From contig NZ_CP033107.1 of assembly GCF_003856975.1 (NCBI RefSeq), positions 62,001-126,000 of the forward strand: a stretch of DNA of 64,000 nucleotides. The letters run 5' to 3'. The notes under the pieces were generated by a model, which did no database searches, had not been told where the DNA came from, and saw only the letters and a program-made list of their open reading frames with translations. This DNA comes from Plantibacter sp. PA-3-X8 (GTDB taxonomy: Bacteria > Actinomycetota > Actinomycetes > Actinomycetales > Microbacteriaceae). A program made the position numbers and the translations under genes. The stretch's first letter is position 1; every line of letters starts with the position of its first letter. This document shows, piece by piece, positions 25,871-34,212 of the stretch.

Positions 25871-25913
25871 GAGGAAGCCCCCGAGCAGACCGTAACTGCT
25901 CGGGGGCTTCCTC
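25871..25913 (+). terminator. Terminator after endolysin 2
   Basis: Perfect 17-bp arms (25871-25887 and 25897-25913) enclose GACCGTAAC. The inner stem and loop repeat those of the terminator at 25106, indicating that the duplication covered gene plus terminator. Confidence 0.85.
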
Positions 25914-25959
25914 CATTCTGCACGGTGCACGCCCGGTGCACAGGGCCCAGGTTCGATGC

Positions 25960-26661
25960 TCAGGCGAACTGCGCGTAGAACGCGTCAGGTCCGTGGGCGA
26001 GCGAGGCCTTGACCATGGCACTCCACTCGTCGACGACGACCTCGGAAGCGCCGGCTGCGACGCCGTCGAGGCTCGCCCGTGCGACGTCCGCGGGGTCGAC
26101 CATCGGGCCCTCGTAGCCGGCCATGATGTCGGTGTCGGCGGCCCCGAGGTGGAGCCCCTGCACCGTGACGCCCTTCGGGGCGAGTTCCAGACGGACCGCG
26201 TTCGTCATGTTCCACTCCGCCGCCTTGGCCGCGGCGTATCCGCCGGAGCCGGGGTGCGCGAACCAGCTCAGGGCGGAGAGCACGTTGACGATCGCCCCTC
26301 CACCGTTCCCCTCGATCACCGGCGCGAACGCACGCACCATGGCGAGGTTGCCCCAGTAGTGCGTGTCCATCTCGCGCCGAGCGTTCGCGAGGTCGTCGGT
26401 CAACATCGAGCCCTGCGTGGCGATGCCGGCGTTGTTGACGAGCAGCGTGACGTCGGTCGCGATCTCGGCCGCCGCAGCGACGGACGCCTCATCGGTGATG
26501 TCCAGCTGCAGCACCTCCACGCCCGGGATGTCGACGAGTTCCGGGCGCCGCGCGGTGGCGTACACCTTCGAGGCGCCGCGCTCGAGCAGCTGCACGACGA
26601 ACCGGCGTCCGATGCCCCGGTTCGAGCCGGTGACGAGTGCGACGGATCCTGCGATGTCCAT
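25960..26661 (-). CDS. SDR family oxidoreductase
   Basis: A 233-residue short-chain dehydrogenase/reductase. The cofactor motif TGSNRGIG lies at residues 11-18, NNAG near 86, and the catalytic Ser and Tyr-x3-Lys appear in NVLSALSWF and GGYAAAKAAEW. The substrate is unknown. GGAAGGGAATC precedes the ATG. It is divergent from a merR-like gene, and its upstream region contains a MerR-type promoter, so induction by that regulator is likely. Confidence 0.9.
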   Translation of the reverse strand: MDIAGSVALVTGSNRGIGRRFVVQLLERGASKVYATARRPELVDIPGVEVLQLDITDEASVAAAAEIATDVTLLVNNAGIATQGSMLTDDLANARREMDTHYWGNLAMVRAFAPVIEGNGGGAIVNVLSALSWFAHPGSGGYAAAKAAEWNMTNAVRLELAPKGVTVQGLHLGAADTDIMAGYEGPMVDPADVARASLDGVAAGASEVVVDEWSAMVKASLAHGPDAFYAQFA

Positions 26662-26703
26662 GATTCCCTTCCGCGTGCGGGTCGATCCCGCAGCAGCCTG
26701 GTT

Positions 26704-26735
26704 AGGCTAAGACCTCACATCAATGTCAGGTGCAA
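26704..26735 (-). promoter_or_regulatory. MerR-type long-spacer promoter with dyad, driving the SDR gene
   Basis: On the minus strand, TTGCAC (26730-26735) and TTAGCC/TAGCCT (26704-26710) are separated by 19-20 bases instead of 17. An imperfect dyad ACCTCAC (26712-26718) / GTCAGGT (26725-26731) fills the spacer. This is the layout of promoters untwisted by MerR-family activators. Confidence 0.65.
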
Positions 26736-26753
26736 GCCAGGAATGGAAGATCG

Positions 26754-27152
26754 ATGCGCATCGGAGATCTCGCGGCTCGGACCGGGGTGAGCGTCCGCTC
26801 GCTCCGCTACTACGAGGAGCAGGGGCTGCTCACCGCCACCCGCACGACGAGTGGCCAGCGGACCTATGAACGAGCGGCGGTGGAACGCGTCGAGCTCGTG
26901 CAGCAGCTCTTCGCGGCCGGCCTGCCGAGCCGCACGATCGTCCAGCTGCTCCCCTGCGTCGATGCGGGAGTCGCGACGCCGGAGTCCCTCGCGCTGCTCC
27001 GGACCGAACGCGACCGCATCACCGCGCAGATGGCCGACCTCGAAGCAGCACGCGCCCGCTTGGAAGCGGTCATCGACATCACCCTCCACCCGACGCCGGA
27101 GCACTGCCCCGCCCTGCGCGAGGAGCTTCCGGCCGAGCTGGACGCCGCCTGA
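26754..27152 (+). CDS. MerR family transcriptional regulator
   Basis: A 132-residue regulator. The winged helix-turn-helix MRIGDLAARTGVSVRSLRYYEEQGLL is at the N-terminus, followed by a dimerisation coiled coil (residues 78-110) and a short C-terminal segment with one Cys in HCPALREE. It lacks the paired metal-binding Cys of MerR or CueR, so it probably senses a redox or organic signal. The ATG at 26754 with GGAAG upstream is the family start. Divergent from the SDR gene, its likely target. Confidence 0.9.
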   Translation: MRIGDLAARTGVSVRSLRYYEEQGLLTATRTTSGQRTYERAAVERVELVQQLFAAGLPSRTIVQLLPCVDAGVATPESLALLRTERDRITAQMADLEAARARLEAVIDITLHPTPEHCPALREELPAELDAA

Positions 27153-27295
27153 CGCCACCCGGCACGGCTCCGGCATGGTCGGCCCATCGCGGCTACCATG
27201 ACCACGTCGGAGGTCGAGGGCTACCGGTCGCTCGCCTTCGCGGCAGCCGAGTCGGGCACGCCTGAGCCCGACTCCCGATCCGGGGGGGGTAAGCG

Positions 27296-27874
27296 ATGAG
27301 TGAATCAGCGAAGCAGGGGTCAGCGAAGCAGGGACCAGCGACCGCCACCGAGTCGGTCGCCGCCCAGGCGGCGCGCACCCGGCTCGAGGAGCGCGTGGCG
27401 GGCATCGAGTCGATCCTGATCTCGGTCCCGATGCTGCTGCTCGAGATCGCCCTCATCCTCTCGCTGTTCGTCCCCTACGCGAGCCAGACGAAGACGGATG
27501 AGGACCCTGAGTCCTTCAACCTGTTCTTCTTCCTCGCGGGATTCGCCGATCGCGACGACGACGGCGACCCGGAGGCCGCCTCGATCCTGTTCGCGAGTGC
27601 GTTCCTGATACTCATCGTCGTGATCGTCGGCACGATCTGCACCGCGCCGACCCTCGCGGGCAAGCGGGTCTCGTCGCGAGCGGGAGCGACCGCGGTGACC
27701 TTCATCATCGTGCTCATCCTCGGCAACATCGGCGCCTGGATGGTCATGCTGATGGGGGTCTACGCCGACTCGCTCTGGACCATCGGTCCAGCTCTGCCAC
27801 TGCTCAACCTCGGCACCCTGCTCGCGGCGATGATCGCCTTCATGCCCGGCTACCGTCGCATCTGGGAGCGATAG
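27296..27874 (+). CDS. Hypothetical four-helix membrane protein
   Basis: A 192-residue protein I do not recognise. The N-terminal 35 residues are polar and Ala/Gln-rich. Hydrophobic helices lie at about 41-62, 97-118, 124-146 and 155-178. An acidic loop (ADRDDDGDPEA) separates helices 1 and 2. A run of eight G followed by TAAGCG precedes the ATG. It is followed by two further small membrane proteins in the same direction. Confidence 0.7.
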   Translation: MSESAKQGSAKQGPATATESVAAQAARTRLEERVAGIESILISVPMLLLEIALILSLFVPYASQTKTDEDPESFNLFFFLAGFADRDDDGDPEAASILFASAFLILIVVIVGTICTAPTLAGKRVSSRAGATAVTFIIVLILGNIGAWMVMLMGVYADSLWTIGPALPLLNLGTLLAAMIAFMPGYRRIWER

Positions 27875-27956
27875 CAGTTCGAGGTCAGTGTGCGATGGGG
27901 AGCACTGCCCATCCGCCGATCGTCGCGGACTCTCGCCGCGTTGCCATACTGAGTCC

Positions 27957-28508
27957 GTGAGTGGAACCGACGTTGCGCCGACGGGCGTGCTGCAGGACTA
28001 TCAGTGGGCCGTCGAAGCCGAGCTGCAGAACACCCCGTTCATCGTCACCAGGCTTTCCGACGGGTTCCAGGTCGGATACGATCTCGCGGACGCCCGGTGG
28101 TGGAACGTCCTCCAGCTGAACGAGGTGTCCGACAGCATCACCTACACCGTGCGGGTCGATGAGCGACGCCGGCGGTTCAGCATCACCGACACGGTCAAGC
28201 GGATGAGCTGGTCGGCTGGTGTCTCCGGCTTCGTGCCGCGCCTCTCCTGGTCGTTCTCCTGGCAATCCGGCCGGGTCCGCTACGGCAGGGTCATCATGCT
28301 CGGGACCTCCCCCGGCGGGTTCGAGATCGCGTTCAGCCCCGAGAACGAACGCGCGCGGATCAAGGAGATCGGCGAGGAACTCGGTCTGCGTCCCCGCATG
28401 AGCCCCCACGTCCGCATCGGGCTCTGGGCGGCGGCCGGTGGCGTCGCGATCGGCCTGATCGTGCCGGCCATCATCATGCTGAGTCTTTCCCTCACCGGGA
28501 ACCACTGA
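27957..28508 (+). CDS. Hypothetical protein with one C-terminal membrane helix
   Basis: A 183-residue protein without a recognised family. Residues 1-150 look soluble and beta-rich, with RRRRFSITDTVKRMSW and a Trp-rich RLSWSFSWQSGR stretch. A single hydrophobic helix lies at about 157-180 near the C-terminus, so it may be tail-anchored. The GTG at 27957 is chosen because CATACT (27945-27950) ends six bases before it, a leaderless arrangement; an ATG at 27888 would extend it without support. Confidence 0.65.
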   Translation: MSGTDVAPTGVLQDYQWAVEAELQNTPFIVTRLSDGFQVGYDLADARWWNVLQLNEVSDSITYTVRVDERRRRFSITDTVKRMSWSAGVSGFVPRLSWSFSWQSGRVRYGRVIMLGTSPGGFEIAFSPENERARIKEIGEELGLRPRMSPHVRIGLWAAAGGVAIGLIVPAIIMLSLSLTGNH

Positions 28509-28545
28509 TGCAGGAGCTTCGAATCGGGACGGTGGTGCACTGGTG

Positions 28546-29043
28546 ATGGCACGCAAGCGCGCGACGGGCGACACACGCGGCTTCCTGCACAGCAGGGTGT
28601 TCCAGACGGTGGCGATCGTCCTGATGCTGTTGGCCGGTCCGGTGGCCGTGGTCGTCGGCTCCTTCATGATGGCAGCCGACAGCGACCTGTTGCAGAACGG
28701 GGAGCGGACGAGTGGGACGGTCACCGAGGTCGACGACGGCCGGAAGGCATCTCACCACCGGTTCAGGACCGACTATCTGGCACCCGACGGTTCGCCACAA
28801 CGGGTCTGGGCGGACTGGCCCCTCGACGGCAAACCCGCCGTCGGCGACGTCGTCACGGTGATCTACCGCGCGGACGACCCCGGCACGGCGGTGCTCGAGG
28901 GCTATGACGGACCGGGGACCTCGGTCGTCGGGATCGGTGTCGTGCTGACCGGCGTGAGTCTCCTGATCGGTACCGCGATGCTCGTCGGGGTCTTGCTTCG
29001 AGCAGGCCGCGGGCCTAACCCCGAGGAGATCTCGAAGCCGTGA
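28546..29043 (+). CDS. DUF3592-like membrane protein
   Basis: A 165-residue protein with two membrane helices (about 20-42 and 125-150) flanking an extracytoplasmic beta domain. The domain includes GERTSGTVTEV and GDVVTVIYRADDPGTAVL, which resemble DUF3592. Function unknown. GTG at 28543 and ATG at 28546 are adjacent in-frame starts; the ATG is preferred. No clear ribosome binding site. It follows the previous hypothetical gene closely and may share its transcript. Confidence 0.7.
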   Translation: MARKRATGDTRGFLHSRVFQTVAIVLMLLAGPVAVVVGSFMMAADSDLLQNGERTSGTVTEVDDGRKASHHRFRTDYLAPDGSPQRVWADWPLDGKPAVGDVVTVIYRADDPGTAVLEGYDGPGTSVVGIGVVLTGVSLLIGTAMLVGVLLRAGRGPNPEEISKP

Positions 29044-29154
29044 CCGTGCGGTGACCGAGGTCGCCGCCCGTCCGAGCATCCGTCACCGGGTCGACTCGCA
29101 CAGCTCCTCGCTCTTGACGGACCGGGTCTGCATGCGCCAGGGTCGACATCACGA

Positions 29155-29168
29155 TGTGAGCGATCACA
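29155..29168. promoter_or_regulatory. lac-operator-like palindrome upstream of the GH43 gene
   Basis: TGTGAGCGATCACA is symmetric at all positions but the centre pair and differs by one base from the ideal LacI-family operator TGTGAGCGCTCACA. It lies 38 bp before the GTG start. TTGACG (29114-29119) and CAGGGT (29138-29143) upstream could be the promoter it controls. No LacI-family gene is in the window. Confidence 0.6.
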
Positions 29169-29205
29169 ATCCGTGACCCCGATCCCGAGACGATGGAGTT
29201 TCCAG

Positions 29206-32115
29206 GTGAGTCCACAACGCCTATCGACCATGCGACCCCGGCACCTGTCCCGTAACCGGACAACCCCGCTGGTGGCCTCACCCAAGCGGGCCGCTGCCTG
29301 GGGCGCGATGATCATGGTGGGAGTCATCTCCGCTCTGGGCGCCACGCCTGCGACGGCAGCCGCAGACTCGAGCGCGCTGCTGCACTATCGATTCGACACG
29401 GCCGCGAACGGTGTGGTGCCGGATGTGAGCGGTAACGGCAACGACGGGACGCTCAGGAACGTGGGCGGCACGGTCGCCGACGGCCTGCTCACCCTGCCCG
29501 GCGGCTCGGCCGACTCGGCGCCCTATCTCGACATCCCGACCGACGATCTGGCCGGGGTGCAGACGTTGACCTCGAGCATCTGGCTCGAGTCGCAGTCACC
29601 AGCTGGGAACACCGCTGCAGCGTTCATCGGTGGCCCGGTCGGCGATGGCCAGTTCTCAGCGGGCTACTGGTTGCTCAATCCGGCGAATCCGAACGGGTAC
29701 GTCAAGTCCGTCATCACGGATTCGGTGAACCCCGGAGCACCCTGGACGACCGAGGTGGGCGCCGGTTCGACCAACGCGCCCACCAGCGGACTCCGGACCC
29801 CGACGGGGATGGCGCTCCACACGACCGTGATCGACGGCCTGGCCGGAACGTTGACGAGCTACGTGAACGGTGAGCGGATCGCGCAGACCGCCATCACGCG
29901 CGACGTGGCGTCCTTCGGCCCGGACCTCGTCGCCTACCTCGGCCGCTCCACCTACGCGGACGCCGGGTGGAAGGGCTCCATCGACGAGGTCGTCCTGAGC
30001 GACGTCGCGATGACGGCGACGGAGGTCCAGGACGCGTTCATCGAGCAGTCGATCGAGAAGGCGTCGTCCGGGCTGCGCGTACCGACGGAGGCTACGAGCG
30101 ACTTCCCACTCCCCTCGACCTCCTATGGAACGCGTCTGAGCTGGACCTCGGATGACGCCGCCATCGTCGTGGAGGACGGGCTCGCGCGGGTGGTCCGGCC
30201 GACGAATGGCGAGCAGGACGCCACGGTGACCCTCACTGCCACGGTGACCGCCGGAGACCGACAGGAGACGCTGGCATTCCCCGTCCGGGTCGCCGCCGAC
30301 CGCTCCGACGCTGAGAAGCTCGCCCTCGACCTGGAGGGCATCCGGATCACCAATTCGGATGACATCCGGTCCAACTTCTCCGTCCCAGGCGCGGGCCCGA
30401 ACGGATCGTCCTTCACCTGGTCCGTCATCGGCGGCACCGGGGCGGCGACGGTCCGCGCGGGAGTCGACGAATCGTCGAAGACCATCGACGTCGTACGCCC
30501 CGCCACCGGGAGTGCCGTGACCGTGACGCTCCGCGCCACCGCGCGCATCGCCGGATCCGAACTGACGCGGGACATCACCGTGTCCGTCCAGCCGCTGCCG
30601 GCGGACCAGCCGGATCCCGAAGCCTATGTGTGGGCGTTCTTCACCGGGGAGGGCAGTGGTGCCGAGCAGGTCAGCCTCGCTGCATCCAAGGGCAACGACG
30701 CGTTGAGCTGGAACACGCTGAACGAGGGCAAGCCGATCTTCACGTCGACCCAGGGCACGACCGGCCTGCGCGACCCGTTCATCCTCCGCTCCCCCGATGG
30801 CGACCGGTTCTTCATGATCGCCACCGACCTGAAGATCGACGGTCTTCCCGGCGGCTTCGCCACGGCCCAGATCAGTGGGTCGCGGTACATCGAGGTCTGG
30901 GAGTCGAACGACCTGGTCACCTGGTCCGAGCAACGGCATGTGAAGGTCTCCTCGGACTTCGCCGGGAACACCTGGGCGCCCGAAGCTTACTGGGACGACA
31001 AGCTGGACACCTTCGTCGTGTTCTGGGCCTCGAACCTGTACGACACCACGGACGAGAGCCAGCGGACGAACGTGACCTACAACCGGATGATGTACGCGAC
31101 GACCGACGACTTCATCACCTTCTCCGATCCCGAGCCGTGGATCGACGTCTCGCGTGGGCCCGGTCTCGGCACGATCGACTCCTCGGTCACGAAGTCGGGC
31201 GACTACTACTACCGGTTCACGAAGGACGAGGGGACGCTGACCATCCGCGAGGAGCGGTCGACGGATCTCCTCGCCACCGAGACGGGGACCCTGCCCGGTG
31301 CGGGAGGACCTGCCGACCAGTGGAGTCTCGTCAAGGACCAGGTCGCCTCCGGATTGCCGAACGGCGAGCCGGGCGGTGTCTACCTGAACGGCGAGGGCCC
31401 GAGTGTCTTCCCCGCGAATCCCGGCGACGTGAACGGGCTCGACTGGTATCTGTTCATCGACCAACCCGACTACCACGGTGGCCCGAACCACTACATCCCG
31501 TTCGGGACCGACTCCCTCGACGACGGCGACTCCTGGGAGCCGTTGGGGGCCAAGCTCCGGGAGAACCTTCCTCAGAACGCGGACGGCGGAAAGCCGAGGC
31601 ACGGCACGGTCATCCCCGTGACCCGTGCTGAGTACGAACGTCTGTTGACCGCCTACGCTCCGGCTGTCGCCGTCCAGGGCGTCTCCGTACCCGACGTCGT
31701 CACCGCGGTGGGTACGGCTCCGAGCCTGCCGTCCGCCGTGCTGACGAAGGTGGACGGTTCGGTCGAGACGGTCCCTGTGGACTGGGCAGCCGTGCAGGCC
31801 GATCAGTATGGAGCGCCCGGCAGCTTCACCGTGTCGGGCACGGCGGCAGACGATGCCCGCACGCCGGTCGACGTCACCGTCACCGTGCGGGCGGGGGGCG
31901 CGCTGCCGGGTGGACCCGAGCCGTCCACCCCGCCAGCGGCGGAACCGGGTTCGTCGTCGGGTGGTGACGCCGTCAGCGGCCCTGGCCCGAGGGACGGCCT
32001 GGCGTCCACGGGGGTCGACACGGAGGCCGTCGCGCTCCTGGCGACGGCCGCGACCATCGCCCTCCTCGTCGGCGGGCTGCTCACCCGGCGCCGCACGAGA
32101 CGTGGGGAGATCTGA
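29206..32115 (+). CDS. Cell-wall-anchored GH43-type glycosidase with LamG and Ig-like domains
   Basis: A 969-residue surface enzyme. A long signal peptide ends at ATAAA; a LamG domain (about 50-270) and two bacterial immunoglobulin-like domains (280-470) follow. The five-bladed GH43 domain (about 475-810) shows TTGLRDPFI (catalytic base Asp), NTWAPEAYWD, GTIDSSV and NGEGPSVF (catalytic acid Glu). A Big_4-like domain and a Pro/Ser linker precede LASTG, a hydrophobic helix and RRRTRR, an LAxTG signal for class E sortase. It probably attacks arabinan or xylan. The GTG at 29206 has GGAG seven bases upstream; GTG 29173 and ATG 29230 are alternatives. Confidence 0.85.
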   Translation: MSPQRLSTMRPRHLSRNRTTPLVASPKRAAAWGAMIMVGVISALGATPATAAADSSALLHYRFDTAANGVVPDVSGNGNDGTLRNVGGTVADGLLTLPGGSADSAPYLDIPTDDLAGVQTLTSSIWLESQSPAGNTAAAFIGGPVGDGQFSAGYWLLNPANPNGYVKSVITDSVNPGAPWTTEVGAGSTNAPTSGLRTPTGMALHTTVIDGLAGTLTSYVNGERIAQTAITRDVASFGPDLVAYLGRSTYADAGWKGSIDEVVLSDVAMTATEVQDAFIEQSIEKASSGLRVPTEATSDFPLPSTSYGTRLSWTSDDAAIVVEDGLARVVRPTNGEQDATVTLTATVTAGDRQETLAFPVRVAADRSDAEKLALDLEGIRITNSDDIRSNFSVPGAGPNGSSFTWSVIGGTGAATVRAGVDESSKTIDVVRPATGSAVTVTLRATARIAGSELTRDITVSVQPLPADQPDPEAYVWAFFTGEGSGAEQVSLAASKGNDALSWNTLNEGKPIFTSTQGTTGLRDPFILRSPDGDRFFMIATDLKIDGLPGGFATAQISGSRYIEVWESNDLVTWSEQRHVKVSSDFAGNTWAPEAYWDDKLDTFVVFWASNLYDTTDESQRTNVTYNRMMYATTDDFITFSDPEPWIDVSRGPGLGTIDSSVTKSGDYYYRFTKDEGTLTIREERSTDLLATETGTLPGAGGPADQWSLVKDQVASGLPNGEPGGVYLNGEGPSVFPANPGDVNGLDWYLFIDQPDYHGGPNHYIPFGTDSLDDGDSWEPLGAKLRENLPQNADGGKPRHGTVIPVTRAEYERLLTAYAPAVAVQGVSVPDVVTAVGTAPSLPSAVLTKVDGSVETVPVDWAAVQADQYGAPGSFTVSGTAADDARTPVDVTVTVRAGGALPGGPEPSTPPAAEPGSSSGGDAVSGPGPRDGLASTGVDTEAVALLATAATIALLVGGLLTRRRTRRGEI

Positions 32116-32479
32116 GGGCGGTCTCGTCGTCGCACAGGCGTGGACGGCTGCTGTCCAGTCAGCGACGCGTGAACTCCACCGAGGACTCGACAGCATCGAC
32201 GGTGTCGACGTCGAAGAGCTGTGGATGCCCTTGGATGAGGACAAAGGCACGGCGCTGCAGAGGATCATCCGGGCTGATGGCTTGCGTGTCGTCGCATACG
32301 CCGGTGACGACCGCGGGGACCTGCCTGCGTTCAGAGTGGCGCTGGCCAGCGGCGGGTATGCACTCGTCGTCGAGGGCCCCGACGCTGCGGAGGAGGTCGC
32401 TCGGATGCCCGGAGTCCACTTCTCAGGTCCCGGCGAGTTCCAGCAGTGGCTCCAGCAACTTGACGACGCTCTAAGCTGA
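32102..32479 (+). pseudogene. C-terminal remnant resembling trehalose-6-phosphate phosphatase
   Basis: An open frame of up to 125 codons contains DEDKGTALQRI and VAYAGDDRGDLPAF, the last HAD motifs of OtsB-type phosphatases, and then a typical OtsB tail. The N-terminal two thirds, with the nucleophile aspartate motif DxDGT, are absent. The frame runs out inside the end of the GH43 gene. It is best read as a decayed otsB fragment; a short HAD-like gene starting at the GTG at 32102 cannot be excluded. Confidence 0.45.
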
Positions 32480-32530
32480 CCGGATCGCTACTCGCAGTCG
32501 TGCGCGATTCAGCGAACGCTGCGGCAAAAC

Positions 32531-32564
32531 AGAGAAGCACCGGAGAAATCTCCGGTGCTTCTCT
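32531..32564. terminator. Terminator between the remnant gene and tRNA-Met
   Basis: A perfect 16-bp stem (32531-32546 with 32549-32564) with an AA loop lies downstream of tRNA-Met on the minus strand and of the remnant frame on the plus strand. Confidence 0.85.
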
Positions 32565-32582
32565 CTTGAACAGCTGATCTGG

Positions 32583-32656
32583 TAGCAGGAGAGAGATTCG
32601 AACTCTCGACCTCACGATTATGAGTCGTGCGCTCTCACCAACTGAGCTACCCTGCC
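32583..32656 (-). tRNA. tRNA-Met (elongator, anticodon CAT)
   Basis: A 74-nt tRNA with acceptor GGCAGGG, D-loop TTGGTGAGAGC, anticodon loop CTCATAA and T-loop TTCGAAT. CCA is encoded (32580-32582). The acceptor lacks the C1-A72 mismatch of initiators, so this is the elongator. Confidence 0.95.
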
Positions 32657-32698
32657 ACGTCTCTCCGTATGCCGGCGAGAGCAGTGACGGAGAGAACG

Positions 32699-32770
<72 letters not shown>

Positions 32771-32850
32771 GCGAACCAAACCGCTCACGCGGAAATGGCA
32801 CCAGTAGAGACTAGCATCCCGCGAGGGGTGCTTCGTACACCGGATCGGGA

Positions 32851-33789
32851 TCAGTTCGCGGCGAAGGTGTCCGCGGCGTGGACGACCTTCTGCAGGTACG
32901 ACGCGGCCCCGTTGTACGAGCCGATCGCCGCGATCCACTCGGCCTCGATGCGGAGGTCCCGGCCACCGTGGCACAGATAGTGCGCTGCGGCGAGCGCCGC
33001 GTCGTCGATCTGCTGCGGGTCCGCGACGCCGTCGCCGTTCCCGTCCGCGCCCCACCGCTGCCAGGTCGACGGGATGAACTGCATCGGCCCGACCGCACGA
33101 TCCCATCTGGCGTCACCGTCGAAAGCGCCGCGGTCCGTGTCGGTGACGGCATCGAACTCAGTGCCCGTGAGCGCCGGGCCGACGATGGGTGGAACGGCCC
33201 GCCCGGCGTCGTCGAGCGCACCACCGAAGATCGTGCCGTGGCCGGACTCGACGCTCCCGAGCGCAGCCAGGGTGTTCCAGGCGATCCCGCAGCCCGGCTG
33301 CGTCTCCGCGACGGCGAGCGCCGCACCGGCGTAGGCGACCATCGCCCGCTCGGGGATGCCGAGGCGGAGCGCCGTGGCCGTCGCCCAGGCACGGTCCACC
33401 CGGTCGGTGACGGCCGCCGGCGCTGTTCCAGCCGAGCCCGCGGCGGGGATGCCCGGTCCCTCGACGGCAGCATGTGGCGCGGTTCCGAGGGTCGAGTCCC
33501 GTGCTTCCGCCCGACTGATGAGCTCCGGTCCCCAGACGACCGCTGCCACGATGACGGCGAGACCGACGATCGCGACCGCTCCGCCGGCGACGAGCCATCC
33601 CACGCGGATGCCCGACCGCCGGTTCCGGCGTGTCGGTGCGACGGGGCGCCGGGAGCCGTTGCGCGCGCCGGACGGTCGGGACCGCGGCTTCCGCGTCGAG
33701 CGGGTGGCGCTGGTCGTGCGTCGTCCGGGCGCAGCGGTCTTGCGTTGTGCGGGCCGACGCGCACCACTCCCCTTCGCCGATGTCCCCAC
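32851..33789 (-). CDS. Membrane-anchored lytic murein transglycosylase
   Basis: A 312-residue protein. A long, very basic cytoplasmic N-terminus (residues 1-62, Arg/Lys/Ala/Pro-rich) precedes one membrane helix (64-89). The extracytoplasmic SLT/MltB-like domain has the catalytic Glu in LGSVESGHG, AVGPMQFIPSTWQRWG and a C-terminal IAAIGSYNGAASYLQKVV. It cleaves peptidoglycan glycan strands to anhydro-muropeptides. The start is the GTG at 33787-33789, with TACGGT (33796-33801) six bases upstream. It lies 80 bp from tRNA-Thr and has a paralogue beside tRNA-Tyr at 51.7 kb. Confidence 0.9.
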   Translation of the reverse strand: MGTSAKGSGARRPAQRKTAAPGRRTTSATRSTRKPRSRPSGARNGSRRPVAPTRRNRRSGIRVGWLVAGGAVAIVGLAVIVAAVVWGPELISRAEARDSTLGTAPHAAVEGPGIPAAGSAGTAPAAVTDRVDRAWATATALRLGIPERAMVAYAGAALAVAETQPGCGIAWNTLAALGSVESGHGTIFGGALDDAGRAVPPIVGPALTGTEFDAVTDTDRGAFDGDARWDRAVGPMQFIPSTWQRWGADGNGDGVADPQQIDDAALAAAHYLCHGGRDLRIEAEWIAAIGSYNGAASYLQKVVHAADTFAAN

Positions 33790-33834
33790 CGGTCCACCGT
33801 ACCCGCGCGTCGGTCGGCGCCGTGCGCCGCGGGG

Positions 33835-34212
33835 TCAGTGCTCCGGAGCAGCCTTCGCAGCCTGCTTGGCCTGACGCTTCGCCCGAAGGTCTTTCGCGAC
33901 GGCGACACCCTTCTTGGCGGCGGCGTTCGCCTTCGTGCTGGCGCGCTTCGCACCCTCGAACTCCGAGGCGAGGACGGCGAGCCCGCCGACGGCGATCAAT
34001 GCTCCCGGTCCGGGAAGCGGGATCAGGGCCACGCCGAGGGCCACGGTGCCACCGCCGACGACACCGACGCCCGCCCGGTAGACCCGGTTCGCGGTCGGAT
34101 TCCGACGGATGATGCCACGCGTCGTCCGGGCCGCTGATCCGGCGATGCCTGCCGCCTGCGAGGCGACGCGCTTCGCCGTGCTGCGGGCCGAGCCGTCCGA
34201 TTCCGTGGTCAT
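33835..34212 (-). CDS. PGPGW-type small membrane protein
   Basis: A 125-residue protein with a basic N-terminus, two hydrophobic stretches at about 46-84 around the motif IPLPGPGALIAVGGLAVLASEF, and a Lys/Ala-rich coiled tail. The PLPGPG motif marks the PGPGW (TIGR02611-like) family of unknown function. The ATG at 34210-34212 has TAGAGT (34219-34224) six bases upstream, consistent with leaderless expression. Its 3' end is 45 bp from the lytic transglycosylase start. Confidence 0.8.
   Translation of the reverse strand: MTTESDGSARSTAKRVASQAAGIAGSAARTTRGIIRRNPTANRVYRAGVGVVGGGTVALGVALIPLPGPGALIAVGGLAVLASEFEGAKRASTKANAAAKKGVAVAKDLRAKRQAKQAAKAAPEH

Noticed and set aside
22801..25913. A complete prophage
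   Set aside because: No integrase, terminase, portal, capsid, tail or replication genes are present, and no convincing att repeats flank the cassette.
29656..32268. An 870-codon frame antisense to the GH43 gene
   Set aside because: Composition is that of a shadow frame and the plus strand encodes a coherent signal-LamG-Ig-GH43-LAxTG protein.
32169..32474. A 101-codon frame starting at ATG 32169
   Set aside because: It is Ser/Arg-rich and out of frame with the OtsB-like motifs, which lie in the frame beginning at or before 32102.
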